Positions 43,105 through 54,270 of a stretch of DNA of 64,000 bases are shown piece by piece. Position numbers and translations under genes: made by a program. This stretch comes from Dipteris shenzhenensis (lineage: Eukaryota > Polypodiophyta > Polypodiopsida > Gleicheniales). The notes beneath the pieces were generated by a model, which worked only from the letters and a program-made list of their open reading frames with translations, did not search any database and was not told the origin of the DNA. The DNA lies in assembly GCA_047967505.1 (NCBI GenBank), contig CM106538.1. The stretch is one strand, 5' to 3'. The stretch's first letter is position 1, and each line of letters begins with the position of its first letter.

Positions 43105-44998
43105 TTACACCATAGCTTCCGTTGGTGGTTGGACCCATCTGCTCCCTTCTCTCACTCTAGCTTGCAACCAACGTGCGACTCCTCGACTCCCTATGGATGC
43201 TTTCCAAGCACTATGCCTTCTATTCTTTGATACAATTTGAACTGCTTTTGCAAGTTCTGATGCCTTTGCATTTTCAGACTTCAAAGTCCTTCCTAGTAAA
43301 CATCTAAAAAACCAGTCGAACATCTCATGCAATGCATTGCTGCGAGTGACACCACCACCATGCCTTGAGTTCTTGAAGTAGGCTGCCTTGGCTCTATAGT
43401 GCAACTTCTCCATGCCTTGTGTATTCCAAATGGAAAAAGGACCCCAATTTTGTACAAACCATGGTCCGTGTGCATAGAGAATATGCTGCAAACATGATGA
43501 GAATCAAATCAGCAACAACAAAAACTATTTATAAAGTAAGTGCTAAATATTACAATGGTGCCAAGATTACCATGTAATGCGTAATGTGCGACTCCCCCCA
43601 TGCTTTCACCATTAATTGCATAAACTCTTTCATAGCCATCCTGAACCTTTCATAATACATCTCATCGATTTGAACCTGGTGAAGCAATTTTATCAATGCA
43701 TCTACCTTTGTCCATACTTTAGCTCTCAAAGTTGCTACTTGAGGATCAGAAGCCTTATTGGTCGTGCATTCACACAATGCTTTCCAATATTCCCAACCGA
43801 AACTACTTTGAGACAATGTATGTTTGTCTTTGTCGAGATTGTGGTTCAATAGGAATCTCCTTGCCTTCCCTCCACCCATGGACACTTTTGCAAGAAGATT
43901 CTATGTTGCCTCGGACATTTTCTTATCCTCGTTAAGTTTGACATGTCCTCCATGGAATCCCATCTCTGACAATAGCTTCTTAGCTTCTGCAATGCACCGT
44001 GCGGATACTTCTTGCGGAATTAAATTCCAAGCATAAACAAGATGCAAATACAACAACTTATCAAGCATGCGCAGTTCTGTGTGTAAAGTACATATGTGTA
44101 CTCTCTCAAGTGGGATGGGCAAGATGGGATCTCATTTTGGATCCTTCTTATCGTGATTGTGAGCTTGCATTTGGCAAGATAGAATGCCATTCTCCCATTG
44201 TAAGCCAACCTTTTGCTTACATTGCGAACACATGCAATAAAGGCATGTGTTCATTACATTTGCCCCTATATCACAACCATGCAAGCACTTGAGGGTTTTT
44301 AGATCACCAGCAAGATGCCATTCAACTTGAAAGGCTCCATGGCCATTGACTGTCAATGTTTGCCCTTCCTCTTGTCTTCGGATGGTCGATGGGATTCCTG
44401 TTCTATCCTTTTGCACTCGTTCTTCTGCCTTCTCTCATTCCTTCTCTACGGCTGATCGAACTTGATTGTATATAGATCTTTCCAAGCCTTTTTTGGACTT
44501 AGCTAGCTTACAGAGTGACTCTTCTAATTTATGTCGCTCCAAGTCCAATGCATTTTGCTCCAAGTCCAATGCTTTGGCTTTATCATGAAGATCATGGTTC
44601 TCCCTTTGAAGATCCTACATAGAGTTATGCATTGCAACAATGGTGCTATTTCTTAAATGTGCTAGCATCTTTGCTTCAGCTCTGCACATCTCGTGCTTGC
44701 ATAGCCATTTAATGAGCATTGTTTAACCAATTGCAATAACCAAGCAACCCCACATGTCCATTTCCAACAAATTGAACTAGCTCATGCATTGTATGGAAAG
44801 GAGGGCTCTTTTGGTTGGCAAGATCTAAAGGATATAAGGATCCTTCTACCCAAAGGTTGAGATGTTTCTTTCCTTGAGAATGAAGACTGTGGATTTTGGA
44901 AGCTCCCCTCAATCCTAGACTACATGTGCTTGCATATTCAGCCTCCAACTCTAAGTGAACCTGGTACTTGTTGGAGATGTCCTCGAATGGTGCCATGA
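43105..44998 (-). pseudogene. Transposase-like gene of the TIR element
   Basis: Start chosen at 44998 (MAPFEDISNKYQVHLELEAE). Broken pieces in order: HTMHELVQFVGNGHVGLLGY, then a coiled coil (LQRENHDLHDKAKALDLEQN, LERHKLEESLCKLAKSKKG). Next are VEWHLAGDLKTLKCLHGCD and NTCLYCMCSQCK, IPLERVHICTLHTELRMLDK, FGWEYWKALCECTTNKAS and finally THYMVIL.. and GPFSIWNTQGMEKLHYRAKA, ending at 43105. The sequence G-D-x-K-x-L...CxxC...IPL-x-x-V-x-x-x-x-LH-x-x-L-R resembles uncharacterised transposon-derived proteins that I recall from animals and algae; I cannot name the superfamily. A frameshift near 44715 and stops near 44615, 44435, 44130 and 43900 inactivate it. Being the largest gene between the TIRs, it is the candidate transposase. 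Confidence 0.5.
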
Positions 44999-45129
44999 CT
45001 AAAGGATTGTAGAGAAGGAGAAGGCGTGGAGATGCAAGCTTGAAGGAGCAACACGCAGGAAGAGGGAGGCGAGGAGGAGGAGGGATGGGGGAGGGAGGAC
45101 CAGTAGTTAAAGAGAAGGAAAGGGGGGTA

Positions 45130-45535
45130 GACCAACAGGTGTGGAGGGTGAGGAGGAGTAGGCATGGAGGAGGAGGGAGGGAGGAGGGAGGAGTAGGATG
45201 GAGGGGGGAGGAGGAGCAGTGGTGGAGGAGGAGGGAGGGGGAGGGGAGGAGGAGCAGGCATGGAGGAGGGAGGGAGGGAGAGGGCAAGAGGAGCAGGCAT
45301 AGAGGAGGGAGGGAGGGAGGGGGAGGAGGAGGAAGGGGGAGGAGGGAGTGAGGAGGGGGAGAGGGAGAGGAGGAGAGGGGAGGGGGAGGAGGGAGGGAGG
45401 GAGGGGGAGGAGGAGGGAGGGGAAGGAGGGAGTGAGGAGGGGGAGTAAGGGAGGGGGAGGGAGGAGGGGGAGGGAGGGAGGGAGGAGAGAGAAGGAGGGG
45501 GAGAGAGGGAGGGAGGAGAGAGAAGGAGGGAGGGA
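45130..45535. repeat. GGAGGGA-rich tract
   Basis: Plus strand is built of GGAGGGAGGGAGGGGGAGGA-type words, strongly quadruplex-prone. It lies just upstream of the transposase-like gene (read on the minus strand) and about 200 bp from the right TIR. Pro/Leu-rich minus-strand frames here are artefacts. Confidence 0.92.
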
Positions 45536-45731
45536 AATCAAAATTTGAATTTTTTGGTTTCCACCTAGGAGTAAGAGTTGTGTAAGAGGTGGGGTCACTT
45601 TTGGGCTTAACCCACCTAGGTGAGGGGAAGTTAGGACTTTTTGGGATCTACCTTGGCCCTTTCATTTGGACTAATCCATTTCTTAATCCATTCCTTATGA
45701 GGCCCTTTTGAGACCCCAATTCTCCCCTAAT

Positions 45732-46161
45732 GGGTGAATTTTTCATGCTAGTTTCGTTAAGAAGTGAAACTTTTATATTAGTGTCAACAGTTTCTATATC
45801 CTAATTAAATAAATGTTTGAAACATTTGCCAGGATTTGAAACTTTTATACAAAAAATATGAAGTTTCACCAGGACTTGCATCTTTTACTTCAAAATTGAA
45901 AGGAAAAGATATAAAAAGCATACTATGTTATATTTATATTGTGAAACTAAAAGAATTACCTCAATAAAATCTCGCCAAGATTTTATATTAATATTAGCTT
46001 CGATAAAAACATCCCTGAAACACATGTTTGTTGATCCTTGTTTTTGCCTGTTTCATTCTAAGGATGTTGTTACTTCTTTGAATGATGGTGGAAGGATACA
46101 TTGAAGAATAGGGCATTGAGAAACCATCTATAAGTTATCGTGTTGGCTTCTTGTTTGTATA
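45732..46161. other. Unassigned AT-rich flank
   Basis: No gene or recognisable repeat between the TIR element and the target duplication at 46162-46166. Confidence 0.4.
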
Positions 46162-46166
46162 TACAT

Positions 46167-46513
46167 TGTTGAGATATGGTGCCATGAGCACATAGATTAA
46201 AGGGCAAAGGTATGTGATAAGGAAAGAATTAAAGTAGCCACCCTAGGATGTGGACTACAAGATGTGAAGATGTGGATTGAGGATATCCACAAGGAGAGAT
46301 GTGGATGAGAGGATCACACATGTGTTGACTATTCAAAGGGTACTCTCTATATAAGAGGCCTATCATGTATGGTTGAGAATAGCACATTGGCATAGTTTGA
46401 GTGTTTCATACTTTCTGTCTCTCTCCCCATGGCTTTCCATATTTGGTTTGATCCTCCATGATCTTTATGCTCATTAAGTGATAGATTAGGCTAGTACGAT
46501 CCATACTTTGACA
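46167..46513 (+). repeat. 5' LTR, 347 bp
   Basis: TGTTGAGATATGG...TACTTTGACA. It contains a TATA box (ctctatataagagg, near 46345) that should drive transcription. Confidence 0.95.
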
Positions 46514-46525
46514 TGGTATCAGAGC
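46514..46525 (+). promoter_or_regulatory. Primer-binding site, tRNA-iMet
   Basis: TGGTATCAGAGC, exact, immediately after the LTR. Confidence 0.95.
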
Positions 46526-48224
46526 TTAGGTTTAGCTAAGCCTAGATTGAGAGGTTTACATCTTTCATTCCGTTGATGAACTATTTTTGTTCATTTCGCA
46601 TTGAGGAATTCTATTCTATTGAAGTCCAAAGACCCTCTGTAGCACAAAGATTTTGTCAGGAGAGAGTTCTCCGTAAGGTTTAATGGACATGTTCTTGGTC
46701 GATAATGCTTCTCTGTAGGGTCTTGTGTACGACTATCTCTTGTGCTCCCTAAGGAACAACTCGGCTTCTACAGGTTGATTCAACGAGTAGCAGAGTTGCA
46801 GCTCTCCACAGCCATCGGGCTCTACTCAAGCACACTCTACAACGAACTGTCTCACAGTGACTCACAATGGTGGCCTCCAAGCATGGCCTCTTCGACGACC
46901 TTATACAACACCCGCACGCGACGTCGTAGCTGCAAGCCCCGTCCACCAGCGCCATAGCTAAACGAGCTGCCACCACCTTCTACCTCCAGCGCTCCTACTA
47001 CCTGCTCCAAAGACAACGCCAACAACGGGATCATCTCAACAGCAAGGATTGATTCATAGTTATTATCAAGCACTTCATAGTGGCAGCTCGCACTCAGCCT
47101 CGACGCGGTTACGTACTACGTATCATTCTGAGATTCGTAAAATTTTGAGTCTAGTCGTCTGAAACATTGCGGGCAGCTAGCTGCAAAATTATAACCCCTA
47201 GTGAGGGAAAGGAATCAGGTAAGAAAAAAAGGAGGTGCAGGCGACGTTTGGATACCGGATTTCCTAGCTCCTTCCACAGTCGACGGCTGCCTTCCACAAC
47301 GGCCTGTGCGGCTCTCCAAACGACCTTACGAGCTTAGAAAGCTTCGACGAAATGACCTTACGAGCTCATCTCTGATCATCTGAAGCACCAAGCAGACTCA
47401 CAGTGCGCTCCTCTAAGGCTCCTTGGATAGGCAACGACCTCCAAAGCCTTTGCACACCAGCCAAACTCTATTCGACTCAGCCAGCAGCAACGCTAGTAGG
47501 ACTTCAGGCTCCATCAGTCTTACACCGACGCCTCATGCTCAGACGACACCGTCCTCGCAATCCACGCTCCACCACGTCGTCTCACTGCAAATCTTTTCTC
47601 TCTTTCTCTCTAAGATTGTAAACCACGACACGTGGTAGGATAAGATTGAACTATGGTTAAGTTTAGCCTTACCTTGGTCAATGGTTAAGTTCAGGATTGG
47701 TTAACTCCCACATCACCAGTGCCACTAAGCACACAGCTTCTTGCTAAGCACAGTTTGAAATTCAGCATATGAATCCCTCTGCCACATCATCAAGGCATAG
47801 AAACTTCGATAAGGCGTAACTTCCAATCCAGGAAGAATTTGGACATGTTCCAAAAAGGGAAAGTGATCGTCTTTTCAGGCTCCACGCGCCTGTCATGTTA
47901 GAATTATTGTATGCAATTAGACACTGCCAATATTGAAAGTATTCAATTGGTAAGACCTTTGCAACAAATGAAAAAGCAATGCATGAATGTAGAAAGCATG
48001 CCAAAAGCACAAGTGTATGAGATGACCATAGCCCGAAGCATGGCATCCACACAAAGCATCAAGGCACATGGAAGAACAAAGCATCATGCATGAAGCTACA
48101 CCAAGCAAAGAAGCAAACGACATCGTCATCAAGCCATGAGCCAAAAGGTGACATCAATGGAATGTATTGAAAAGCAAAAACCTTGCCAACCTTGCCTATG
48201 TTTTGTAATCAAACCTGACCACCT
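46526..48224 (+). other. Interior of the non-autonomous LTR element
   Basis: No recognised protein. 46740-47630 is GC-richer with many short frames, none with a known domain; it may be captured host sequence. Shorter frames at 47760-48144 also give no match. Confidence 0.5.
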
Positions 48225-48380
48225 GAGAGTAGCTATGAAAGCACCCAGGGGAGGTATTGACATGTAAAAGCCACACTTGACCACCTTAAGTAGCAATGCA
48301 AGCACTAAGGGGAGGTGATGGAATGTAACTCACATCTGACCACCTTGCAGTAGCCAAAGGATCATGGCACCAAGGGGAGG
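48225..48380 (+). repeat. Triplicated polypurine-tract unit
   Basis: AGGGGAGGT occurs three times about 65 bp apart (near 48247, 48308, 48373). Each follows a TGACCACCTT-GTAGC segment and a CA-C word. Only the last abuts the LTR and can act as the normal plus-strand primer. Confidence 0.8.
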
Positions 48381-48727
48381 TGTTGAGATATGGTGCCATG
48401 AGCACATAGATTAAAGGGCAAAGGTATGTGATAAGGAAAGAATTAAAGTAGCCACCCTAGGATGTGGACTACAAGATGTGAAGATGTGGATTGAGGATAT
48501 CCACAAGGAGAGATGTGGATGAGAGGATCACACATGTGTTGACTATTCAAAGGGTACTCTCTATATAAGAGGCCTATCATGTATGGTTGAGAATAGCACA
48601 TTGGCATAGTTTGAGTGTTTCATACTTTCTGTCTCTCTCCCCATGGCTTTCCATATTTGGTTTGATCCTCCATGATCTTTATGCTCATTAAGTGATAGAT
48701 TAGGCTAGTACGATCCATACTTTGACA
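48381..48727 (+). repeat. 3' LTR, 347 bp
   Basis: Same length as the 5' LTR and apparently identical to it. Followed by TACAT. Confidence 0.95.
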
Positions 48728-48949
48728 TACATGTATCTTGATTTCTTGGTCTTGAAATTATTTTTTATGTCTACAATGTACAAAACTCTTTTGGCTGACA
48801 TGACATTGGTGTTTTCTCAATGTTTCTTGAAGCTTAGATTGAATTTTGCTCTAGGTATTTAATTTCCATTACTATTTTTTAGTTTTTCAATTAATGCCTC
48901 AATTTCAGGTCGTGCTTGTGAATTTATCTTTACCTATGATTTTAAATAG

Positions 48950-50480
48950 GGCCATTTCATTTGTGGAGACTATTGCCAATCTTTTCATTGGATTATAGAT
49001 ATCTTTTTGACTTCTTACAAGTCTATCTGAAGAGGTATCTTATGTGTTCATGAAAAATTAAATGCATGCTTGTTATCTTGTTCCCTTCTAGAGACTAGTT
49101 TTAAAGATGTGTCAAATTCAAATTTATTATATATCCACTGGATAGTAGTTACCTTGTTGGCTTTGCATGAGTTATTTTCAAGATGTATGAAAGTATTTGA
49201 TTATGTATTCATGCCAAACTAGGTGAACAATTTATTGAAAGATCCATTTGGGATTACAAAGTTTTCTTGAAGAGGTATCAAAGCTATTGATAAGTTATTT
49301 GTTGGATGCTATTTATCTTGTTGGATGCTAGTTATCTTGTTTATATATGCATGTATCTTGATTTCTTAACTTTAACATTATTTCTTGTGTAGGACACTTT
49401 TTTTTGGTATCTACAATGTATGAGACTCATGAGTTGGTAGAGATTACATTCGAGCTTGGATTTGATTTTGCTCTAGGGTAAAAGCAGGTTAACTGGCACA
49501 ACATAGCATATCCCTAGGCATTGCTATTAGCACTCCTAGTAAGTTCTTCTAGCATATCAAAACAAAATTTTATACACACTTGTGCTTGTAGCATACCCTA
49601 TACACAAATTTGCCATAAGAACTATTCGTTGCACAATTTACTACATATATGCCATGTGGAAATAATTAATCTTTAGTGAAGTTAGAATAACTCTATTGAT
49701 TAGCACAAAGAGAACATTGTGGCTCTTTCATTGGATTTTAAATATCTACCAAAAGAGGTATCAAAGTCATTGATTATGTAACCATGGGAAACTCTTGTGT
49801 GTGTATGTATCTTGCTTTCTTGGCCTTCACATTCTTTTTTGTGTCTACAATATAGGAAACTCTTTTGGTACTAGAGATGACATTGCAATATAATGTCCCA
49901 ATTTTCAGGTCATGTTTGTGATTTTATCTTCACCTATGCTTTGAAATAGGAAGATTTCATTTTTAGAGAGTATTTGAATCTTTTTAGTGGATTTAGATAT
50001 ATTTGTTGGCTTGCTATGAGTTCGTCTAAAGAGGTATCAAAGTCAATGATTATGTGTTTATGCAAAACTAGTTGCATGATAATTATCTTGTTGCCTTTCA
50101 ATGAGTTCTTTTTAAGAGGTAGCAAAGTCCTTAATTATGTATCCATTGGATCGTAGCTATCTTGTTGGATTTCCATGAGTTTTTTTGAAGATGTTTGAAA
50201 GTCATTGATTATGTATTCCAAAACTAGTTGAACTATTTAGTGAAAGCATCATTTGGGACTATAAAGGTCTTTTGAAGAGGTATCAAAGCTATTAATTAGT
50301 TTTTCATTGGATGCTAGGTATCATCTTGGCTTCCCATAAATTCTTTTAAAGGCATATCAAAGTCATTGTTTAGGTATTCATGCAAAACTAGTTGGACTAT
50401 TTATCAAAAGCATTGTTTGGGACTATAAACTATTTTTGAAGAGGTATCAAAGTCATTGATTATTCATTCGTTGGTTGTTA
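48950..50480 (+). repeat. Degenerate long-period tandem repeat
   Basis: GAAGAGGTATCAAAG-CATTGATTA recurs with changes near 49032, 49270, 49752, 50029, 50110, 50272, 50345 and 50433. It is followed by pieces such as TTCATGCAAAACTAGTTG and TTGTTGG-TTC. Spacing is irregular (80-480 bp). It looks like a decayed satellite or repeated non-coding segment. No coding potential. Confidence 0.65.
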
Positions 50481-51020
50481 ATTGACTTGTTGGCTTCTTT
50501 TGGGAAATGAAATCTTTAGTTTTGTGTCAAAAAGGACATTTTAAAGGATTTTGTCTTTGAGGACCCTTATTGTATATGATAACATGTATACATGTATTGA
50601 CTTTTTACGTGTTCATAAATGATTTTTACTATCTCCAAGTCTAGGAGATATTGTTCTCTATGATAAGAATGAATATGGAAAAAATGATTCTGGGATAGAA
50701 AGTTTTTTTCCCTAGGCACTAGAGGGTTTTTTAAATCGTGGAAGCATGTCACCCTATGCATCCAATATGAGGAGAGGAGATAGATTGCCTTTGTTCATCT
50801 TATCTTTACCATGATATTTGTCATGAAAATTGCAATCCTTGAAGGAAATTTGCATTCAAGAATGGTGCAAACTGCAAAACTCCTTTTTGTAACCTTAAAA
50901 GGACATTTTTATGTCTTGTTAAGTTACCAATCTACTCCCAATCTAGTGTTAATATTATTTGTCCTTGCATTAGCATTGAGCTATAAATAATTCCTATTTC
51001 AACAAGTTGCAAGTTAGATT
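50481..51020. other. Unassigned AT-rich segment
   Basis: No gene or clear repeat seen. Confidence 0.4.
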
Positions 51021-51024
51021 CACA

Positions 51025-51113
<89 letters not shown>
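51021..51113. repeat. (CA)n microsatellite, ~93 bp
   Basis: Nearly pure CA run with one T near 51031. Confidence 0.95.
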
Positions 51114-51116
<3 letters not shown>

Positions 51117-51443
51117 TTATAGTTCCCCCCCAAAATCCCTCTCTACCTCTCCTTACACTGAAATATAATTTACAGCCCCCCCCCCAATCTATTTTTTTTT
51201 TGTTTACCCCCCTTCTATATAATTTCCAACCCCTTAAAAAAAAATATATCTTTTTAATTTACATATGTGTGTGTGTAGTTTTAAAATACTTATAAACACT
51301 CAACTTTCTAAGTATTTAACCACAGTTTGCATAGTCACTTCTATCCCCCTGTTGCTTTCACAAATAACCACTTCTTGCCTTATTGATAATTTGGCAGTTC
51401 TTTTTCTTATTTCATTATGTATTCAACCATAACTCTTTGGTTG

Positions 51444-51445
<2 letters not shown>

Positions 51446-51487
<42 letters not shown>
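51446..51487. repeat. (CT)n microsatellite
   Basis: CT run of 42 bp followed by an AT-rich (TA)n stretch to about 51520. Confidence 0.95.
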
Positions 51488-51491
<4 letters not shown>

Positions 51492-52439
51492 GATATATAT
51501 ATATATATATAATAAATATATATTTGGCACTTCACTATCTATATACTTATTTAATTAATTAATATTTGTATTAATGAATTATTATATCTTTCTATTTATA
51601 TTTCTTTCTAAATATATATATATCTCATTATTTATCTTTCTTTATATTGTATAAATGATTGGCCGATAACATTTTACCCACATTACTTTTTAAATAATTA
51701 CTTTATTTTACTTCTTTATCACTCAAAACCTCAAGACCCAAAACCCCCCACCACACTCCTTTTAATTGACTACCTAATTGTCACCTTACCACCTTAGTAA
51801 GTTTCTACCCCCTAACCGTGCTCTAACCTCCCTTCTTACCTAACCACTCTTCCTTCCTAATTGGCCACCACCACCACCCTCCCTTGCATTCATTTCTATT
51901 TTCCTTCTTGGTCTTAATTGCATGGGTTGGCCATTTTTTCTCCTTGCATATAATTGTCGATGACTGCTTCAGTATTGTTGATTCCTCATGCCTCCATTGT
52001 GGCGCAAGCCTCCCTCTTCGATTTCCCAGGTGACTATCTCCCTCTTTGATCCTCCTTCTAACTTTCTACTCCTGCCTATGCTCTCGCAACGTCCCCCCTT
52101 CCTTCCTTTTTCTCTTCTGGTGTCCCTGTTCTTCATCACCTTGCAAGTTGGTTCTAATTCCCTTGGCCTTCTTGGGACCTCTTCTGTGGTAGCTACCTCT
52201 TTTGTCTCATACTCTCTCACGGCTGGTTTCTATTACCATTTATGCATGAAGTAACTTCTCCCTTAGCCACTTCTACTTCCTTTCTTGGTGAATCGTAGAT
52301 TCTTTAACAGCCATTATTTTGTTAAAGGTGATGGTTTTCTTTGCAAGCTATCCTCACGACATCGCTTCACACTCAAGGTTTGAGCTACTTTGCTTCTTCC
52401 TTTGGCTCGGTGCGCTTACTTCATAATTTTTACATAACA
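51488..52439. other. Unassigned
   Basis: AT-rich to 51700, then more mixed. Frames of 83-88 codons overlap on both strands at 51969-52254 without a known domain. Confidence 0.35.
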
Positions 52440-52974
52440 CACTACAAGACACGGGCCACTTTTCAACATAGATACCGATGCTAAATACAAATGATTTTTA
52501 AGAAAACAAGTCAAAAGTGTCAGAATGTCTATCAATGTGCGCATCGCAAAGAATGCATCGGTATCATTGTCGGTATGGGCACTGATATCTAAGTTTTCTT
52601 AGTGTCGATATAAGCGTCAATATTAGCATTGGTATATATCGATGCTGCAATGTCGGTATATACTGATGCTTTGATAGAATTTAAAAGTATTTTTGTGCAA
52701 TAGGGTGGGGTTGTTTCAGCCCCATCCTACCCTACAAATCTTTTTCTCCATCAGAATCATTTTAAAATGTTACAAAGAGGTCTACAAAATCATGTTACAA
52801 TGTTACAAGAAAGGTCTACAAAATGATGTGCACTACAAAATGGCAAAAGTGTCGAAGTTCAAATTGGCAAAGCTACCGAAGTATTGTGCTACAAAATGGA
52901 AAAAGTGCCAAAATACAAAATGACAAAATGTCCTATCCTACTCCTCCTCCTCCTCCTCCGAACTCTCCTCGAGT

Positions 52975-54270
52975 AGGAAGAGAAAGAAGTAGAGGATGAG
53001 AAGAAGGAAGAAATAAGAGAAGGAAATGATGAAGAAAGGATAAGAAAGAGAGAATAAAAGAGAGGGAATAAGATAAGAGAAAGAAGAAGAAGACATGAGT
53101 AAAAGAATAGAGTAAGAGAGGAGTAAAAGAATAATAGAGGCTATGAATAGAAAAAATAATAAGAGAAAGGAGTAAGAGAGGGAGAATAGGAAAGAGATTA
53201 GTGGAATAAAAGAGAGAAGGAGAGAAGAGAAGAAGAAATTGAAAGAGAGGAGGGGAGGAGAAAATGGGCAAGGGTTCCTAGGCCCATCACTACAGCAGCT
53301 AGCACTTAAGGTGCTAGCTGTAGGCCAATGTATGGATGAAAAGGAAAACAAGAGGGAGAGAATGCTTGTTCTTACATGTTAGAAAAGCTATCTACAAGAT
53401 CAATGGCATTGTTAGGTATTCTTCCTATCATATCACCTTGATTATATTTCAGACAATTTTAATTGATTGGTAGAAAATATTGAATCTCACGTGTGCTCAT
53501 GGAATAGGTGGATCCCACAAAAAGAAATTTCTATATCGAGCATCAAGAGGGCTCAAGTGGACTCCATGGAAGTTGTATGCTTGCTTGCGAAGCACTTTGC
53601 CTTAAGAAAAGGAGAAGAAGAAAGAGTTGGAAGAGAGGAAGAAAGAGAGGAGAGAGAAAGGGTTGAGAGGGGGGAAAAATGATCAGAAGGGAATAAGTAG
53701 GAAGAAAAGGAAGAAGACAAGGAGGAAAAAGAACATGAGAAGGAGGAGATGAGAAAGAAAGAAAGAAAGGAGAAAGTAAAGTGGAGAAGAAAGAATAAGA
53801 AATAAGAGGAATAAGAAAATGAATAAGAAGGAGATGAATCAGAAGAGCATAAGAAGAAAGAGTAGGCAGAGAAAGAACTAGAGGATAAGAAGAAAGAAGA
53901 AATAAGAGAAGGAAAGGAAGAAGAAATAATAAGAGAAGAGAGAATAAAAGAGAGGAAATAAGATAAGAGAAAGAAGAATAAGAAAGTAGTTAAAGAATAG
54001 AGTAAGAGAGGAGTAAAAGAATAATAGAGGCTATGAATAGAAAAAAGAATAAGAGAGATGATTAAGAGAGGGAGAAGACAAAAGAGAAGATAGGAATAAA
54101 AGAGAGAAGGCGAGAAGAGAAGAAGAAATTGAAAGAGAGGAGGGGAGGAGAAAAGGGGAAGGGGTTCCTATTCCCATCATGGTACCTATTGTTGAAGGTA
54201 CTAGTTGTAGTCCATTGTATGCACAGAAAGGAAAACAAGAGGGAGAGAATGCATGTCCTTACTTGGAGAG
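52975..54270 (+). repeat. ~0.9-kb internal duplication in the CACTA relic
   Basis: The GA-rich stretch and its flank TTCCTA-CCCATCA, then GGAAAACAAGAGGGAGAGAA occur at 52975-53390 and again at 53870-54270, offset by about 890 bp. A related flank (CCCATCACTGCAACTTAAGG) ends the purine repeat of the 30720 element near 34305. Confidence 0.8.
53375..53600 (+). pseudogene. Scrap of CACTA transposase (DUF4218-like part)
   Basis: Closely similar to 37010-37240: GATCAATGGCATTGTTAGG, then a phrase encoding WRIPQKEISISSIKRAQVDS, and VVCLLAKHFAL. It breaks into GA-rich repeat. Non-functional. Confidence 0.7.

Larger units (their letters stand above)
39871..45731. mobile_element. 5.86-kb terminal-inverted-repeat element with histone-like cargo
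   Basis: The left end reads ATTAGGGGAGAATTGG, two variable bases, then TCTCAAAAGG. The right end (45731) is its reverse complement, giving 28-bp inverted repeats with two mismatches. A TA target duplication is possible if TIRs start at GGGG. Contents: a spliced plus-strand ORF (40360-40887), a 266-bp foldback (41305-41570), a histone-H3-like gene (minus, 41759-42714), a transposase-like gene (minus, 43105-44998) and a GGA-rich tract near the right end. I do not recognise it as a described superfamily. It lies 20 bp after the piggyBac relic. Confidence 0.65.
46167..48727 (+). mobile_element. Young non-autonomous LTR retrotransposon (copia-like)
   Basis: Two 347-bp LTRs (46167-46513, 48381-48727) flank an 1867-bp interior. 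The target duplication is TACAT (46162-46166, 48728-48732). A perfect initiator-Met primer site follows the left LTR, and a purine tract precedes the right one. I saw no difference between the LTRs by eye, which implies a recent insertion. The interior has no gag, protease, RT or integrase, so proteins must come from a relative. The TGTTGAGATATGG edge is common in plant Ty1/copia elements; the assignment is tentative. Confidence 0.93.

Noticed and set aside
44938-45598. Pro/Leu-rich minus-strand frames of 120-190 codons
   Set aside because: Translation of the GGAGGGA tract. Only the part from 44998 downward belongs to a plausible gene.
46514-46525. tRNA gene fragment
   Set aside because: The match is the complement of the tRNA-iMet 3' end used as a primer site, directly next to an LTR; no cloverleaf.
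51969-52254. Overlapping 83-88-codon frames on both strands
   Set aside because: Composition-driven, with no domain and no splice or promoter context.
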